The notes under the pieces: generated by a model
Databases searched by the model: none
What the model saw: only the letters and a program-made list of their open reading frames with translations
What the model was told of the DNA's origin: nothing
Part shown: positions 54,358-62,960 of the stretch, piece by piece
Position numbering within the stretch: the stretch's first letter is position 1
Layout of the letters: each line of letters starts with the position of its first letter
Translations under genes and position numbers: made by a program
Origin: JAFDZV01 sp035549015
Lineage (GTDB): Bacteria > Bacteroidota > Ignavibacteria > OLB7
Assembly (NCBI GenBank): GCA_035549015.1
Contig: DASZRW010000147.1
Coordinates: 21,299 to 85,298 of the forward strand
Length of the DNA: 64,000 nucleotides
Reading direction: 5' to 3'

Positions 54358-55899
54358 TCAGCGCTCGAGCGCTCCCAGCAGATGATTGAGCCTGTAGCCG
54401 AAGACAACCGGGAGAGTGCGCGCGCACATCGTCAACCGTGCGGTGACGGTATTCGGCGTACCTGCGCCGTCCGTGTCGCAGACCGGCGTTGTACCGTGCT
54501 GGAGCAATTCCGGATCGACCGTGACGACATACGTGCCGGGATGCAGGCCGCTGAAACAGAAATGGCCCAGCAGGTCCGTTGTGGCGCACCGTGAGTCATC
54601 TGAAATCCCATCACCGTCGAAGTCCGCATCGAGATGCACGGAGGCCAGTGGAATGCCCAGCTCCAGCAAACCCTGCGTGCAGTTGTTGCCGCTCTCGTAG
54701 TAGACCGTTCCCGTAATGGAACCGTCGGAATAATCCGGGTGGAGCGGAGTCACCACGTTGCCGTCGGCATCGACGCCGGAGACATCGTAGGGAAAACGGA
54801 GCGCGTTCAGATTGCCGAGATCCATACCGCCGATGTTGATGTCGTACGTTCCGGCGGGAAGCGCATCGGCATGGTAGTCCATCATGCTTCTGTTGAACGC
54901 GCCGGTGCTGATGCGGAACTGTTCCCACTCCAGATTTCCCGACGGGTTATAATTCGTGTAGCGGCCGCCGTTGGGATCAACCACTTCATAGGTAATTCCA
55001 TTGCCGCGTGCAAACGCCGAGCTGCGCGAGTTGTCCGGCGGATTGCTCGTGGTTGTCCCGCCTGTTTGCGCTCCGGTGGCATCCGTGCAGGCGATGCTGC
55101 TGGTGGCCGCCCCTTCGGCAACCGCGGAACCACTGGCCCACAATGGAACGGAGTTCGGCGTGTCCTCATCGTCCGTGTCGTTGTCGGTACAATCGTACGA
55201 TCCCCGATCGAAATCACCGTCGTAAATCGACAGGGCGGAAACGGAATACGGAACGTCCATATGAAAATGCCACGTGCCATCGTACGTGGTTGGTGCAAGC
55301 CCGGGATACGCGGGGTATACCACGGAGGCGTCGAAGGCGGAGCCGAGCGGCGCGGAGAATGTGAAGTTCGAATTCCGATTCACCGAAATCGTTCCATCGG
55401 TGCGAAGCTTGAAACTGCTCCAGTGAAACGCGGCGGGGTCCGAACTTCGCACCTTGAGGAGATAGAAATAATCGCCGCACGTGCAGCGCGCGGCGGAGCT
55501 GTTGGCAACGGTAACGCGGTACCAGTCGTTGTTGAGCATTGCCTCGCCGTGCCACTCACCAACCTGCACATTCCCGGTGCCGTTTCCCTCGGGATCTGCA
55601 TACAGTGTGAACACCAGCGGCACACTCCCCTGATCGAATATGCCGTACGTGTCCCCATCGAATATGCCGAGCTCGATGGAAGCTGCGGCCGCCGGTGAGG
55701 CGAGCTTGAATGTCATTGGATTATCACCCAGCGTATTGATCCCGCCTCCCGCAAGCGAAAGGAAGCGATCGTCCGTGGAACTTGCCGATGGGAGATAGCT
55801 GTAGGTCTGCGCCGCCAGCCGCGCAGCGGTCAGCAGGAAGGCAAACATTACAAGCATCTGCATGCAGATTACCCTGGCAGGACCTTTTCGATTTGTCAT
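54358..55899 (-). CDS. secreted SdrD-like protein, copy 2
   Basis: 513 aa from ATG 55899; the signal sequence runs through ICMQMLVMFAFLLTAARLAA. It matches copy 1 throughout (TYSYLPSASSTDDRFLSLAG, DRGSYDCTDNDTDDEDTPNS, GNLEWEQFRISTGAFNRSMM), with differences in the C-terminal third where an extra cysteine pair appears (SGNNCTQGLLELGI; DDSRCATTDLL). The C-terminal SdrD B-like unit is present (HFCFSGLHPGTYVVTVDPEL). The tandem pair parallels the transglutaminase-like pair, another secreted duplication. Confidence 0.7.
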   Translation of the reverse strand: MTNRKGPARVICMQMLVMFAFLLTAARLAAQTYSYLPSASSTDDRFLSLAGGGINTLGDNPMTFKLASPAAAASIELGIFDGDTYGIFDQGSVPLVFTLYADPEGNGTGNVQVGEWHGEAMLNNDWYRVTVANSSAARCTCGDYFYLLKVRSSDPAAFHWSSFKLRTDGTISVNRNSNFTFSAPLGSAFDASVVYPAYPGLAPTTYDGTWHFHMDVPYSVSALSIYDGDFDRGSYDCTDNDTDDEDTPNSVPLWASGSAVAEGAATSSIACTDATGAQTGGTTTSNPPDNSRSSAFARGNGITYEVVDPNGGRYTNYNPSGNLEWEQFRISTGAFNRSMMDYHADALPAGTYDINIGGMDLGNLNALRFPYDVSGVDADGNVVTPLHPDYSDGSITGTVYYESGNNCTQGLLELGIPLASVHLDADFDGDGISDDSRCATTDLLGHFCFSGLHPGTYVVTVDPELLQHGTTPVCDTDGAGTPNTVTARLTMCARTLPVVFGYRLNHLLGALER

Positions 55900-56541
55900 G
55901 GTGAGCTCTCGGAATATGCATGTGAATTGGACCATCCGTTGCCGGAGATGGCAGACGAATCTCTTTCACGAAATACGTTGAACGTTGCGAAATCGGAGTC
56001 GGCATACGCACCGTTCGCTGTTACGCACCGTGAAGCGCATCCGGAGGGACACGCATGGTGCGTGAACATGTTCCAGCCATGCGTGACCGCCGCGAGACCG
56101 CCGCGTGACCGCAGCCGGGCAACACGGCACAATCACCTCGCACAACCGTGATCATTTCCCGGAACGGCGTAGCGGGAGAGCACGGAACTGTGAGGGAAGC
56201 ACGTGCGACATGCACGCCGTTGTTTACAAGGGACTGTGGGGGATTGCCCGCACTTGGAGCAAATCGGCAGCAACAGCAGCAGCTGCCATGGTTCCGGCAA
56301 CGATGCCGGCACGGATCGCAGGGAAAGAGTAGCTGAACGATATGTGTGATGAAGAACCCGCCAAGGATCTCTGGTTCAATACCGCCGGACCAGCGGATAT
56401 CGATTGAGCCCGCGCGTGCCCATTCACGCGGACAACGGCTGCCAACATACAGCATGACCGCGTTGGATGCAAGCGCCGGGCACTGAAAATCACAGCGCGT
56501 TGCTGGACCGAATTCCTGTGCAAATGCCGGACGTGTAATTG
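55900..56541. other. 642-bp gene-free region
   Basis: Short open frames on both strands show no family features. A CAG-rich run lies near 56275. It should hold the copy 2 promoter. I see no strong hairpin or repeat. Confidence 0.35.
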
Positions 56542-57105
56542 TTATTCGCCGGAGCGCTCAACCCATTTCAAGGCGGGAAGGCCGTCGATGCTGTGCGTAT
56601 TCTTCTGGACCTGATACTCCGCAAGCCCGTCGGTCCCCTTGCGTTCGGCCCAATCGATCATCTGGTGGCGCTGGCGTTGAAATTCGTAGAGTGGCACGCC
56701 GAACCCGCATGAATCGGAAATTCGCTCAACTGAAATCGTGATAATTGCACGGCCCTCCGGCATTCTCGGAAACAGCGGGCGCAGTTCGGCATACTCCCGG
56801 TCCTGCGGTTCCAGAACCTGACCCTGCCCGTGGAATCGTACGATCTTCGGCGCGCCGGCAAAGGTGCACATCATGATCACGATGCGGCCGTTCTCGCGAA
56901 GATGCGCAATCGTCTCCGCACCGCTTCCCACGTAGTCCAGGTATGCAAGCCGCCGCGGCCCAAGCACGCGCAGTGTGTCCTGCCCCTTCGGCGAAAGATT
57001 TACATGCCCGCCGGGATCCAGCGGCGCCGATGCCACAAAGAACATCTGCTGCGCTTCGATAAAGGCACGCAGATCTGCACCGATCTCCTCATGCAGTTTG
57101 CTCAC
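56542..57105 (-). CDS. pyridoxamine 5'-phosphate oxidase-like flavin protein
   Basis: 187 aa from GTG 57105, chosen because AAGGAGAG precedes it and the protein then begins SKLHEEIGADLRAFIEAQ. The split-barrel FMN/F420-binding fold is suggested by MFFVASAPLDPGGHVNLSPK, RRLAYLDYVGSGAETIAHLR and GRIVIMMCTFAGAPKIVRFH. Members reduce or oxidise small molecules, but many are uncharacterised. The C-terminal part (VQKNTHSIDGLPAL) resembles the usual ending of the family. Confidence 0.8.
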   Translation of the reverse strand: MSKLHEEIGADLRAFIEAQQMFFVASAPLDPGGHVNLSPKGQDTLRVLGPRRLAYLDYVGSGAETIAHLRENGRIVIMMCTFAGAPKIVRFHGQGQVLEPQDREYAELRPLFPRMPEGRAIITISVERISDSCGFGVPLYEFQRQRHQMIDWAERKGTDGLAEYQVQKNTHSIDGLPALKWVERSGE

Positions 57106-57349
57106 AGCCTCTCTCCTTCGATGAAGTCCCGAATGAGTGTGCGACGTCGGCGGCCGGATCGCATTCCCGCTGTACGGATTCAACGGCCCCGGCCGGAGCG
57201 TCGCCGGTGATGATCACGAGGATCACCGATATGGAAGGTGTGATGCACGCACCAGCAACGTCTCCGTTACAGCCGGGAGGGTTCACCCAGATGCGGCCGG
57301 GATCCCCTTACCGATACGTGGAGAGCCCGGGCCTCCCTGCCGACAGGCA

Positions 57350-58978
57350 TTATCGCACAAGGAGAAATGGAAGCGATGCCGTGCCCGCGGCCGTTCGCGC
57401 AAGAACCAGGTAGGCGCCGGAGGGTATCGCGCCAATGTCGAATACGATCGCACCGCCGTACGCAACGGCGGTCTGTGGAACCGCAATCCGGCGCCCATGT
57501 ATGGAGTAGAGCCCGGCCCCGAGCAATTCCGGCCGGCCGGATGCAGATGATACGAGAAGCACGTCACCGGTCCGCCGCAGTGAAACCGTGGCGGACGCCG
57601 GCCGATGCCGGTCATCCCCAGCCACGCCGCTTGTCCGTGCGAGGCTGGCAACGTAGATATCCCAGCCGGAACTCGATGTTGGAGTGCTTCCCAGGCTTGC
57701 GATGACATGGGTGCCGAAGCGCGTCGTCCCGGAGAGCATTCCGGCCATGTAGACGATGCCCGTGGGGTCGACGCAGAGGGGGCCTCCGTCCACATTGCCG
57801 ATCGCGTTCGCGTAGCCGTCGGTGGTCTGCCACTCCCTTGCTCCCTCGCGCGAGAACCGTGCGAGGAACGTCTGGCCGTCGGGGAGCGATTGCGAGAAGC
57901 CGCCAACGTAGACGTTCCCCTCCGGGTCGGTTGCGATACCCTGCACCTCCTGTATGAACGATCCGCCGAACGGCGCCTCCCACTTCGCCCGGCCGTCGGG
58001 GCCGTAGCGAACCACGAGCGCATCCAGTTCGCTGATGGCAGGATATGCTCGCCCGTCCACGCCGAACGTGCCGGTGTAGGTGATGCCGGCAATGCCGGCG
58101 CCGGAACGGTCAACTGCCAGAATGGTGGTAAACGGCTCGAACGTCCGGCCGCCGTCGGCACGCGCCCAGGCAGTGGAGCAGTCCGATCGATAGCGGGCAA
58201 GAACCATCGTGGCAGCGGACGTTGCAACGAGCGAGGTGTCGCCGAAGGTGGCCGTGCCACCGAAGCGCCCGAGCATCGTGGCCGCTCCGCCGGTGTCCGC
58301 GCCCAGGCCGCTGCAGCGATCGTTGGCCGGACCTCCGCAGCGCACCGCACGAAGGAACGTGCCGGAGGTGTCGAACTGCGCGATGCAGATATCCGTTCCC
58401 CCCGCGCTTTCCAGACGCGTACCGCCGATCTCCGCGTGGAGCGCGAACGTCCCTCCCAGCCAGAGCCGGTCCCCCTCTACGGCAAGCCCGTCAACGGTAA
58501 GGGTGTCCGTGGCGAACCCCGTGCGCAGCCAGCGGAGGTTCCCTCCGGCATCGTACGACATCACGATCAGGCCCACGGCGGAGTCCGTCGTGATCAGCGT
58601 GTCGCGCCGCCCCAGATCCACCATGACGCTCCCGTTGACGTAGGCTGCGGCCACATAGGTATTGCCCGCCGTATCCATCGCCATGCGGCAGGGTGAGCTT
58701 GGGTTGATGGAGAAGATCGTACGCGCCCAGCGCTGGGTTCCGTCGGGTTGAAAGCATCCCAGGAATTGCCCGGTGGCACGGTAGTAACCGGATGCCGGGC
58801 CGTTGCTCGCATATCCGGCCAGGTAAAGATTCCCGCGGGCATCGGTGCCGATGCCGGCAGGGGACTCCAGCCCATCGGAGCCGATCTCCCATGCGTTGGC
58901 CCACTCGGGAGCCTGCGCACGGGCCTCTGCCGCCATGAGCATGCAGGCCGCGAGAAGGATGAAGGAGGGGGTTCGCAT
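57350..58978 (-). CDS. secreted beta-propeller protein with T9SS-type C-terminus
   Basis: 542 aa from ATG 58978 with signal peptide (RTPSFILLAACMLMAAEARA). Repeats of the SBBP type follow (DARGNLYLAGYASNGPASGY, DPEGNVYVGGFSQSLPDGQT, DPTGIVYMAGMLSGTTRFGT), each ~45 residues, making a propeller. The C-terminal ~80 residues carry a sorting-domain pattern (LLGAGLYSIHGRRIAV, IPSGAYLVLARTAAGTASLP). It is probably exported by type IX secretion and attached to the surface. Confidence 0.78.
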   Translation of the reverse strand: MRTPSFILLAACMLMAAEARAQAPEWANAWEIGSDGLESPAGIGTDARGNLYLAGYASNGPASGYYRATGQFLGCFQPDGTQRWARTIFSINPSSPCRMAMDTAGNTYVAAAYVNGSVMVDLGRRDTLITTDSAVGLIVMSYDAGGNLRWLRTGFATDTLTVDGLAVEGDRLWLGGTFALHAEIGGTRLESAGGTDICIAQFDTSGTFLRAVRCGGPANDRCSGLGADTGGAATMLGRFGGTATFGDTSLVATSAATMVLARYRSDCSTAWARADGGRTFEPFTTILAVDRSGAGIAGITYTGTFGVDGRAYPAISELDALVVRYGPDGRAKWEAPFGGSFIQEVQGIATDPEGNVYVGGFSQSLPDGQTFLARFSREGAREWQTTDGYANAIGNVDGGPLCVDPTGIVYMAGMLSGTTRFGTHVIASLGSTPTSSSGWDIYVASLARTSGVAGDDRHRPASATVSLRRTGDVLLVSSASGRPELLGAGLYSIHGRRIAVPQTAVAYGGAIVFDIGAIPSGAYLVLARTAAGTASLPFLLVR

Positions 58979-59223
58979 CGCGGTGTCGATCAATGAATGA
59001 TTGAAATGGCAGGCGCCGGATGAGGCGCGTACGGCGGCGAAGGTATGGGGCGGGCTGTGGCTGGAACGAGCGGACATTGCGGCGTTTGTTAAGATTCTAC
59101 CGGCGATTCCCCCGCCGGCAACGGCAGGTGAAACCGATCGGGCGCTGAAGCATAGTTTGCTGACCGGCGCCGGGCACACGCCGGCCTGTCCCCCTGCCGA
59201 TCGACGCATAATGGATTGAACCG

Positions 59224-60798
59224 ATGGCTGCATCCGAAGGACTCTACAACCTGATTGGAACGCTCAGCAAAACCGAGAAGCGGTACTGTACGATGATGTT
59301 CGCATCCGGTACCGGGCGCCGCGCACGAAGTTGCCGCCGGCTGTTCGCCCTCCTCTGCGGCCTGCGGACGTTGAACGAGGAAGCGGTGCGCATGGCCGTT
59401 GCGAACGAACCGTTCGCCGGCCACCTCGCGGTGACGAAGAACCACCTGTACGAGCACCTTCTCCGCTCGCTCTCCACATTCAACACGGCCAACGAAGCAC
59501 ACCGGCGCATCCGCCTTCTGATCGAAGGAGCGGAGGTGCTTACCGATCGCGGACTCCACGAACAGGCGTCGGAGCGCCTGCACATGGCGCGCGAGCTTGC
59601 GGAGCGGCACGAGTGCCTTCCCGAACAGCTTACCATTGCGCGACTGGAGTGCAGCATCGACACGCGAACGTGCCATGCGAACACCACGCCGGAACAGTTG
59701 TCCGAACGGCGCAGCCGCATCGAAACGATCCTGGCGAACGTTGCGGACTACTGGGATTCCCAGCATCTGTACGGAGTGGTTGCCCGCGAGCTCATGCAAC
59801 ACGGTCCCGGCGCCGCCGGCGCCGAACAACGGCTTGGCAGGGCCGCATGCAAGGGCGCGCTGGAACCGGCCGCATCGCGTACGGAGACGGCACGGCTGAT
59901 CCGCACCGAGTCGCAGCGCCTGTACCACCTGCTTGCAGCAGATCACGCGGCGGCACTTCTCTACTCCGACCAGTGCATCCGGCTTGCGGAATCGTACCCG
60001 ATGAAGGAGCGTGCGCAGCGATTCAACTATTCCACGCTGCTCTTCACTCACGTGATGCTGGCGATGAGGATGGGCCGCAACGCCGAAGCACGATCCGCGT
60101 TCGAGAAGCTGTGCGCCATCGAACCGTCGGGCGGCATCGATGCCATGCACCTTCGCGTGCAGCAGTTCAGCTGCCGCCTCGAGCTGCTGATGGTTGATTT
60201 CGAACACGAGGCGATAGCCGCGATGGCGGATGAATTCGAAGCGATCTGCGTGAACAGTGAGGACGGCCTTGCACGGCAGCTTCGCCTTGGCTATCCCATT
60301 GAACTTGCATACGCACAGTTCGTGAACGGCTGCCTGGGCGATGCCCTGAGCACGCTCCATCCGTTGATCAACGACGCGCGTCCGGGGTTCCGCGACGACG
60401 CTCTCTGCGCAGCGCGGCTTCTGCGGCTGATGATCCACTACGACTCCGGGAACCTGGAGCTGCTCCCCTATCTGATTCGTTCCACCTACGGCTTCATCGC
60501 ACGCTGCCGCGGAGTCTCCGACGCCGATCGCGCCGTGCTCCGGTTCATGCGCCGCCTGCCGAACATCTGCACGCAGGAGGAGTTGAGAAGCGCATTCGCC
60601 CGCGCCTACGATGAGCTTGCGGCAATCGCTGCGAACCGCGATCAGGTGCAGGGAACGGCGATCGTCTGCATCCTGCCGTGGCTCCGGAGCACGATCACCG
60701 GCAGGCCGTTCGGCGAGGTGGCGCGCGAGGCGCGACGCGCAATGATTGCGGAGGATGACGATGGAGTGCGGGAATCTGGCGTGGTGGTGGCGATGTGA
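59224..60798 (+). CDS. helical-repeat protein of unknown function
   Basis: 524 aa. A conserved opening GLYNLIGTLSKTEKRYCTMM, then an array of helical pairs (FTHVMLAMRMGRNAEARSAF, QASERLHMARELAERHECLP), TPR-like. No signal peptide or membrane helix, so cytoplasmic. The same opening (LYxLI-x-x-L-x-x-x-E-K-R-Y) recurs in uncharacterised proteins of Bacteroidota/Kapabacteria, from memory. It is divergent from the propeller gene. Confidence 0.65.
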   Translation: MAASEGLYNLIGTLSKTEKRYCTMMFASGTGRRARSCRRLFALLCGLRTLNEEAVRMAVANEPFAGHLAVTKNHLYEHLLRSLSTFNTANEAHRRIRLLIEGAEVLTDRGLHEQASERLHMARELAERHECLPEQLTIARLECSIDTRTCHANTTPEQLSERRSRIETILANVADYWDSQHLYGVVARELMQHGPGAAGAEQRLGRAACKGALEPAASRTETARLIRTESQRLYHLLAADHAAALLYSDQCIRLAESYPMKERAQRFNYSTLLFTHVMLAMRMGRNAEARSAFEKLCAIEPSGGIDAMHLRVQQFSCRLELLMVDFEHEAIAAMADEFEAICVNSEDGLARQLRLGYPIELAYAQFVNGCLGDALSTLHPLINDARPGFRDDALCAARLLRLMIHYDSGNLELLPYLIRSTYGFIARCRGVSDADRAVLRFMRRLPNICTQEELRSAFARAYDELAAIAANRDQVQGTAIVCILPWLRSTITGRPFGEVAREARRAMIAEDDDGVRESGVVVAM

Positions 60799-60921
60799 TG
60801 CAATGCCGGCAGCGACCGGAGCACCGCGCGCAGCATGCCATGAGATGTCGGCCTCATCGGGCGCCCGGACGGAGCCCGGACGGAGCCCGGAAGGCCCGGC
60901 AGCGCGGTGCAGGCCGGATCT

Positions 60922-60967
60922 CCGGACCCTACCACGCCGCGCGGCCGGACCCTACCACGCCGCGCGG
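60922..60967. repeat. 23-bp tandem duplication over a stop codon
   Basis: Two perfect copies (60922-60944 and 60945-60967) of CCGGACCCTACCACGCCGCG(CGG). The right copy contains the stop (60952-60954) of the leftward NAD-binding gene; the left copy repeats it downstream. Confidence 0.95.
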
Positions 60968-61599
60968 CCGGCGAACTCGCGGATCTCCGGATTCTCGATC
61001 ACACGTCCCCGTATCCTCTCGATGCCGATCTGGAGCATTCCCCTGCCGAGATCGCTCCCCGAAACGTAGAGGCTTCGGAACGGGGAGAGCATCCCCAGCA
61101 TCGGCCGGATGAGATTGTAGTACCACGGCGCACTGGCCGACGGCTCACCTCCGATCGCCGCCGGACGGAGGCAGACCGCGCCGAAGCGACGGATCAATTC
61201 CTGCTCCGTGGACCCCTTCACACGCGCCCACATGAACCGGCCCTCCGCATCGGTTCCGCGGCCGGTGATGTATTCGAAGAGGGCGTCCGGGCTCGCAGCA
61301 TGGAGCGCCTCCGCGGCGGCCAGCGTCATGTCGTGCGTGATCCGCCGGTAGTCCTCCTCGGACACCTGTGTGGCCGAGACGCCAAGGCAGAAGAGGCAGA
61401 GATCGATCCCCGCGAAGGCCCCGGCGATTCCTCCGTATTCCAGAAAGTTGTCGTGAACGATTCCGTGGAGCTTCGGATGCATGCGGGGGAGCGGACGGCG
61501 AGTCACCGCACGTACCTCCCGTACCACCGGCGCATCGAGACATGTTCGAAGAACGCTTCCGCCGGCCGCTCCGGTGGCGCCGAAGATGAGAACCTTCAT
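60952..61599 (-). CDS. NAD(P)-binding epimerase/dehydratase-like protein
   Basis: 215 aa from ATG 61599. The N-terminal MKVLIFGATGAAGGSVLRTC is a Rossmann G-x-x-G-x-x-G site. A YxxxK-type tyrosine is not obvious (the region FMWARVKGSTEQEL sits in that place), as in atypical SDR/NmrA-like proteins. The C-terminus is short, ending EIREFAGRAAW. The 3' end is tandemly duplicated. Substrate unknown. Confidence 0.75.
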   Translation of the reverse strand: MKVLIFGATGAAGGSVLRTCLDAPVVREVRAVTRRPLPRMHPKLHGIVHDNFLEYGGIAGAFAGIDLCLFCLGVSATQVSEEDYRRITHDMTLAAAEALHAASPDALFEYITGRGTDAEGRFMWARVKGSTEQELIRRFGAVCLRPAAIGGEPSASAPWYYNLIRPMLGMLSPFRSLYVSGSDLGRGMLQIGIERIRGRVIENPEIREFAGRAAW

Positions 61600-61693
61600 G
61601 GCTGCATCCCTGTTGATATCGTGATTGGAACGCCCGCAGGCATTCGGACAATGCGGCGCCGGCTGCAATGCCTGCCGCTCCTCACCTCGCCGT

Positions 61694-62767
61694 TCACTCT
61701 TCCGCAGAGCGCAGTTCCACCGGCAGTTCGAGGAACTGCCCGTACCGGCGCGCGGCCGCCCTCACGGAGGCGGCAACGGTGCGGCCGGGCGGCTCGAAGT
61801 ACCCCGGCTCCAGGAGTACCCCATCTCTCTTCAATGTCCGCTTCCACGTTCCCGCAACGCGGCCGTCCAGAACGATGATGTTGCTGAAGATGGTTCGCGT
61901 TCCGAGATGAGGGCTGGCCACAACGTCGTGGTGGCGATACCCCACCACATACTCATCGTAATTCGGAAGGAGATATGCCGTGCGGGAACCTCGCTTCACT
62001 GCGGGCCGGGAATCTCCCCGCCACCACGTCCGCCCATGGGCCGTCTCCCGCTCCAGGTGCCGCTCCACGTCGCGAAGCCCGCGCTCGCCGTCCGCAACGG
62101 TAAGCCCGGACCATTTGGCGAAGTCGTTCGCGGTGGCCGGCCCGTGGCTCCTGAAGAAGCGGAGCACGAGTTCCGCCAGGGCCTCATCGCGCTTCAGCAC
62201 CGCGGCCTGCGGCGCACGTTCCTCCAGCAACGCGTAGGTGAACTGCTTCCCGCGCCGCGCGCCGCTGCAGATCACGGCATCCAGTTCCGCATGCATCATG
62301 ATGAAGCTCATGCGCACGGTGTCGGCGGCGGAAATGCCTGCACGTTCCAGAACGGTGCGCAGTTCGTCGCGCGTCAGCTGCGCACCGTCGCGCAGCGCCT
62401 TCGCGAGCAGCGCATTGGTTCGCCGAAGCAGCCGTTCGTCCAGCTCGAGCCGCCGATGGTATGGCAGGCTTGCGGCCTTGATGCGGGGCGCCGTGAGAGC
62501 AAGCATCCACCGGATGTCCGCGGGAACAACGAAGTGCCAGGTAGGGCGAAGCACGTGCGTGCGAAGAATCTCGCCGGTCGCGAAGGCGGCGTCCACGGCG
62601 GCATCCGTGGCTCCGGCCAGACGCTGCCCAAGCGCCCACTGCGCTGCGTAGTAGTCCTGGCTCTGCATTGCTCCCTGCCACGAGACCTCATCGGCCGGTC
62701 TCTCGAAGACAGGGGCCGCAAGGTGCTGGTTGTGCAGGCGTTCGTGGGCGATGTCGGCGAGTGTCAT
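61694..62767 (-). CDS. winged-helix AlkZ-like protein
   Basis: 357 aa. Resembles the HTH_42/AlkZ family of DNA glycosylases: the N-terminal region contains VSWQGAMQSQDYYAAQWALG, where the Q-x-Q/D motif of the catalytic loop fits QSQ. Later segments (THVLRPTWHFVVPADIRWML, FFRSHGPATANDFAKWSGLT, YLLPNYDEYVVGYRHHD) match the family's three winged helices and C-terminal core. The proteins excise alkylated bases or unhook crosslinks. Precise substrate is inferred. Confidence 0.8.
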   Translation of the reverse strand: MTLADIAHERLHNQHLAAPVFERPADEVSWQGAMQSQDYYAAQWALGQRLAGATDAAVDAAFATGEILRTHVLRPTWHFVVPADIRWMLALTAPRIKAASLPYHRRLELDERLLRRTNALLAKALRDGAQLTRDELRTVLERAGISAADTVRMSFIMMHAELDAVICSGARRGKQFTYALLEERAPQAAVLKRDEALAELVLRFFRSHGPATANDFAKWSGLTVADGERGLRDVERHLERETAHGRTWWRGDSRPAVKRGSRTAYLLPNYDEYVVGYRHHDVVASPHLGTRTIFSNIIVLDGRVAGTWKRTLKRDGVLLEPGYFEPPGRTVAASVRAAARRYGQFLELPVELRSAEE

Positions 62768-62960
62768 TCGATGCGGGCGTTGGTCACGAGAATGGGCGCA
62801 GCCGGAGTGGCTGCATCATGCCGGGCGTTCGCAGGCACACGGCATGCCGGAGCGCGAACGCTCCGGAGCCGGCTGCGGCAAGGTGCCGAAATTCCGCTCA
62901 CGGAGGATCGATGCAGCAGAGAACTCGGACACCCTGCTGCGGCTTTCCTGTCGCGCCCGG

